Translations under genes and position numbers: made by a program
The notes under the pieces: model-generated
The model's input: only the letters and a program-made list of their open reading frames with translations
Database searches by the model: none
Told to the model about the DNA's origin: nothing
In this document: piece by piece, positions 61,140-64,000 of the stretch
Position numbering within the stretch: position 1 is the stretch's first letter
Layout: every line of letters begins with the position of its first letter
Assembly: GCF_900100345.1 (NCBI RefSeq)
Contig: NZ_FMTT01000031.1
Span: forward strand, 1-64,000
DNA length: 64,000 nt
Direction: 5' to 3'
Source of the DNA: Paenibacillus tianmuensis
GTDB lineage: Bacteria; Bacillota; Bacilli; Paenibacillales; NBRC-103111

Positions 61140-63641
61140 CTACACGCCGTGGCACTGTTTGTACTTCTTCCCGCTGCCGCAAGGACACAGATCGTTGCGT
61201 CCGATCCGGTCTTCGCTTACCGCAGGTTTCTTCGGTGCCGGTTCGCCGTTCGTAGCCATCTCGTGCTCATCGATTACTGCTTCGCGCACCAAGTTCGTCT
61301 CCACATGAGCTTTCATGATATACGTCGAAACTTCCTCTTGGATGCTCTGGATCATCTCGTTGAACATTTCGAAGCCTTCAAACTGGTATTCGCGCAGCGG
61401 GTCCGTCCCGCCGTACGCCCGGAGATGAATCCCTTGACGCAGTTGATCCATCGCATCGATGTGGTCCATCCATTTGCTGTCGACGGCGCGAAGTACGACA
61501 ACCTTCTCAAACTCGCGCATGAACTCCGGACCGATCTGCTGCTCGCGCTCTTCGTAGAGACGCTTCAAGAGATCTTGCATATATTCGACGACCTCTTCTT
61601 TTTCTTTGCCCCACAGCTCGTCTTTGGTCAGTTGGCCTTCATGCAGGAACGTGCCGTTCGCGTAGTCGACGATTGCCTGCAAATCCCACTCTTCCGGAAC
61701 GAGATCTGCCGGACAATGTGCTTCGACGACCCGATCGATCACCGGCATCATCATGCCAAGCACGATGTCACGAATGTTCTCGGACTCGATCACTTCGCGG
61801 CGCTGCTTGTAGATGATTTCCCGCTGTTGGTTCATGACGTCGTCGTATTGGAGGACGACTTTCCGTACGTCGAAGTTGTTGCCCTCGACCCGCTTCTGTG
61901 CAGACTCGATCGCTTTGGAGATCAGCTTGCTCTCGATCGGTTGATCTTCCTCGAAGCCGAGGCGGTCCATCATACCCATAATGTTCTCCGCTCCGAAACG
62001 GCGCATGAGCTCATCTTCCAGCGACAAGTAAAACTGGGACGAACCCGGGTCGCCCTGACGGCCTGCGCGGCCGCGGAGCTGGTTGTCGATCCGGCGGCTT
62101 TCATGCCGCTCCGTACCTATAATATGCAGACCTCCGGCTTGCGGTACTCCATCGCCGAGCACAATGTCCGTACCGCGTCCGGCCATATTGGTTGCGATCG
62201 TCACGGAGCCCGGTTGACCCGCGCGTGCGACGATTTCCGCTTCCTCCGCATGGTATTTGGCGTTCAATACTTTATGCTGAATGCCTTTCTTCTTCAGCAT
62301 CTCGGACAACCGCTCCGAGTTCTCGATCGATACCGTACCGACGAGCACAGGCTGGTTGTTTTTATGCCGTTCCACGATTTCGTTTACGACCGCGCGGAAT
62401 TTGCTGGCCACCGACTTGTACACGACATCCGGTATATCTTTACGAACCATCGGTTTGTTGGTCGGGACAACAAGAACGTCCAAGTTGTAAATCTTCTTCA
62501 ATTCTTCTTCTTCCGTCTTCGCCGTACCGGTCATCCCGGACAGCTTGCGGTACATCCGGAAGTAGTTCTGCAGCGTGATGGTCGCGAGCGTCATCGACTC
62601 GTTCTGCACCTGCAGCTTCTCTTTGGCTTCAATCGCCTGATGAAGCCCTTCGCTGTAGCGGCGACCCGTCATCAAACGGCCGGTAAATTCGTCGACGATC
62701 ACGATCTCGCCCTCGGCTACGACGTAATCGACGTCGAGGCGCATAATGATGCGAGCTTTCAGCGCTTGTTGGATATGATGATTGATCTGCACGTGCTCGT
62801 GATCGAACAAGTTTTCGATACCGAAGGCGCGTTCCACCTTCGCCACTCCCGGTTCGGTCAAAGCAACGGACCGGAGCTTCTCGTCGACCGTGAAGTCTTC
62901 CTCTTCCAACCGGCTGACGACCTGATCTGCAATAAAATATAGTTCCGTGGATTTAGCGGCTTGACCGGATATAATCAACGGCGTACGGGCTTCGTCGACC
63001 AGGATCGAGTCCACCTCGTCAATGACCGCATAGTACAACGGCCGCTGTACCATTTGCTCTTTGTACACAACCATGTTGTCGCGCAAATAATCGAAACCGA
63101 ACTCGTTGTTCGTTCCGTAGGTGATGTCGCAAGCGTAAGCCTGCTGCTTCGCATCATGCGACAGGTTCGGCAGGTTGACCCCGACGGTCATCCCCAGGAA
63201 TTCGTAGACTTGGCCCATCTCGCCGCTATCCCGTTGGGCCAAGTAATCGTTGACCGTAACGACGTGCACGCCCTTGCCGAGGAGCGCATTCAAATACACC
63301 GGGAGCGTACCGACCAGCGTCTTCCCTTCCCCGGTACGCATCTCCGCTATTCTGCCTTCGTGCAGCGTCATGCCGCCGATCAACTGCACGTCATAATGAC
63401 GCTTGCCCAAGACGCGCTTGGACGCTTCACGCACAACAGCAAATGCTTCCGGCAGCAGATCGTCCAGATCCTCGCCTTTTTCCAGGCGCTCACGGAATTC
63501 TACAGTTTTGCCACGCAGCTGTTCATCGGAAAGCGGTTCGATTGAAGGTTCGAGAGAGTTAGTGTATTCCACGGCTTTCCACATGCGCTTCAATTCGCGC
63601 TCATTCGAATCGCCAAATATTTTTTTAACGAGTCCTAGCAT
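61140..63641 (-). CDS. secA: Preprotein translocase ATPase SecA
   Basis: The 833-residue motor drives proteins through SecYEG. It has Walker [12 protein letters not shown], the DEVD box [14 protein letters not shown], the preprotein-binding region, the helicase motif [23 protein letters not shown], the helical scaffold and a C-terminal zinc-binding tail ([14 protein letters not shown]) that binds SecB or lipids. ATG 63641 has AAGGGGATT upstream; the frame open to 63785 crosses the promoter and is not coding. Confidence 0.98.
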   Translation of the reverse strand: MLGLVKKIFGDSNERELKRMWKAVEYTNSLEPSIEPLSDEQLRGKTVEFRERLEKGEDLDDLLPEAFAVVREASKRVLGKRHYDVQLIGGMTLHEGRIAEMRTGEGKTLVGTLPVYLNALLGKGVHVVTVNDYLAQRDSGEMGQVYEFLGMTVGVNLPNLSHDAKQQAYACDITYGTNNEFGFDYLRDNMVVYKEQMVQRPLYYAVIDEVDSILVDEARTPLIISGQAAKSTELYFIADQVVSRLEEEDFTVDEKLRSVALTEPGVAKVERAFGIENLFDHEHVQINHHIQQALKARIIMRLDVDYVVAEGEIVIVDEFTGRLMTGRRYSEGLHQAIEAKEKLQVQNESMTLATITLQNYFRMYRKLSGMTGTAKTEEEELKKIYNLDVLVVPTNKPMVRKDIPDVVYKSVASKFRAVVNEIVERHKNNQPVLVGTVSIENSERLSEMLKKKGIQHKVLNAKYHAEEAEIVARAGQPGSVTIATNMAGRGTDIVLGDGVPQAGGLHIIGTERHESRRIDNQLRGRAGRQGDPGSSQFYLSLEDELMRRFGAENIMGMMDRLGFEEDQPIESKLISKAIESAQKRVEGNNFDVRKVVLQYDDVMNQQREIIYKQRREVIESENIRDIVLGMMMPVIDRVVEAHCPADLVPEEWDLQAIVDYANGTFLHEGQLTKDELWGKEKEEVVEYMQDLLKRLYEEREQQIGPEFMREFEKVVVLRAVDSKWMDHIDAMDQLRQGIHLRAYGGTDPLREYQFEGFEMFNEMIQSIQEEVSTYIMKAHVETNLVREAVIDEHEMATNGEPAPKKPAVSEDRIGRNDLCPCGSGKKYKQCHGV

Positions 63642-63685
63642 GTTGCTAATCCCCTTCCTTATTAAAAAACAATAGCCTATCCTAA

Positions 63686-63714
63686 ATTGTAACAGCTTGC
63701 GTCCTTCACCGCAA
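63686..63714 (-). promoter_or_regulatory. SigA promoter of secA
   Basis: On the minus strand TTGCGG (63709-63714), 17 bp, then TACAAT (63686-63691), about 45 bp upstream of the secA start. Confidence 0.7.
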
Positions 63715-63742
63715 CAAACCCGCCCCGATTTCCCGAATCTAC

Positions 63743-63771
63743 TAAAAAAGAGCCTGCCCGAACGCGCAGGC
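63743..63771 (-). terminator. Rho-independent terminator after hpf
   Basis: On the minus strand GCCTGC/GCAGGC arms are followed by TCTTTTTTAG, about 65 nt past the hpf stop. Confidence 0.88.
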
Positions 63772-63835
63772 ATCGCTAGATGCACCGCTGAAGCGTTCGA
63801 ACAAGCTCGGTTCTTATCTTAAGTCTTCGAACGGA

Positions 63836-64000
63836 TTATCTGGCCGGCTCGATGAGGCCATACTTTCCGTCGTTGCGTTTGTAGACCACGTTGACTTGCG
63901 CGGTATCGGAATTGGAGAAAACGAAGAAATTATGGCCTACCATGTTCATTTGCAAAATCGCCTCTTCCACATCCATCGGCTTCAGCGTAAAACGCTTCGT
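63836..64000 (-). CDS. hpf: Ribosome hibernation promoting factor, long form, C-terminal end (partial)
   Basis: The last 54 codons are present and the gene continues beyond the right edge. The peptide reads [20 protein letters not shown], then [20 protein letters not shown] and [11 protein letters not shown], the dimerisation domain of long HPF that joins two 70S ribosomes into inactive 100S particles in stationary phase. The hpf-secA-prfB order is the same as in Bacillus subtilis. Confidence 0.95.
   Translation of the reverse strand, partial: TKRFTLKPMDVEEAILQMNMVGHNFFVFSNSDTAQVNVVYKRNDGKYGLIEPAR

Noticed and set aside
61149-62942. 597-residue plus-strand open frame
   Set aside because: Antisense of secA, His- and Phe-rich as expected from a reversed coding strand.

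Overview
The window is chromosomal DNA from an endospore-forming, fairly GC-rich member of the Firmicutes, most likely in the Paenibacillaceae (Paenibacillus or Cohnella type). The reasons are the Bacillus-like gene order (hpf-secA-prfB; ftsE-ftsX-M23 peptidase-ctpB-minJ; uvrB-uvrA; pcrB-pcrA-ligA), CotF-type spore coat genes, a Bce-type detoxification module, an AhrC/ArgR-type operator and an rrn leader typical of Bacilli. The assignment is an inference from gene content; no database was searched.

Layout. 1-309 is the 5' end of a 16S rRNA gene read leftwards, with its leader and tandem promoters to about 585. 733-8352 is the pcrB-pcrA-ligA operon (minus), in which ligA is split by a 2,528-nt group II intron (1591-4118) carrying a reverse transcriptase/maturase/HNH protein; removing the intron restores a 672-residue ligase exactly in frame. 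8647-13970 holds a lipoprotein and a BceRS-BceAB-like module. 14149-15925 has a frameshifted glyoxalase gene behind a cluster of palindromes, then two spore coat genes. 16089-20274 is a Gld-like ABC exporter operon. Next come a U32 peptidase (20562-23066), a deleted GGDEF gene, and a MocR-type regulator with a small membrane protein.

26340-33549 is the most unusual stretch. A 1,083-residue anchored FG-GAP protein is followed, after a terminator, by a compact five-gene operon: a DltC-like carrier protein, a class II aminoacyl-tRNA-synthetase-like protein, a DltD-like SGNH protein, a 36-residue DltX-like microprotein ending in an F-x-Y-x-x-F motif, and a DltB-like MBOAT acyltransferase. It looks like a dlt (teichoic acid D-alanylation) pathway in which the adenylating enzyme DltA has been replaced by a tRNA-synthetase-derived amino acid:[carrier protein] ligase. 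The inferred route is amino acid to carrier protein, then through DltB to DltX and DltD, ending on a cell-envelope polymer.

33616-36172 holds small unknown proteins and a sugar phosphate isomerase/epimerase. 36591-41500 is uvrBA behind a LexA-type box. 41776-43345 is motAB. 43441-49359 (minus) is the cell-division and wall-turnover block ftsE-ftsX-M23 peptidase-ctpB-minJ. A VanW/G5-type protein reads the other way. 51271-59524 is a complete arginine operon, argCJBDFGH, behind a promoter overlapped by two ARG boxes. The right end has prfB (with its programmed +1 frameshift), secA and the 3' end of hpf.
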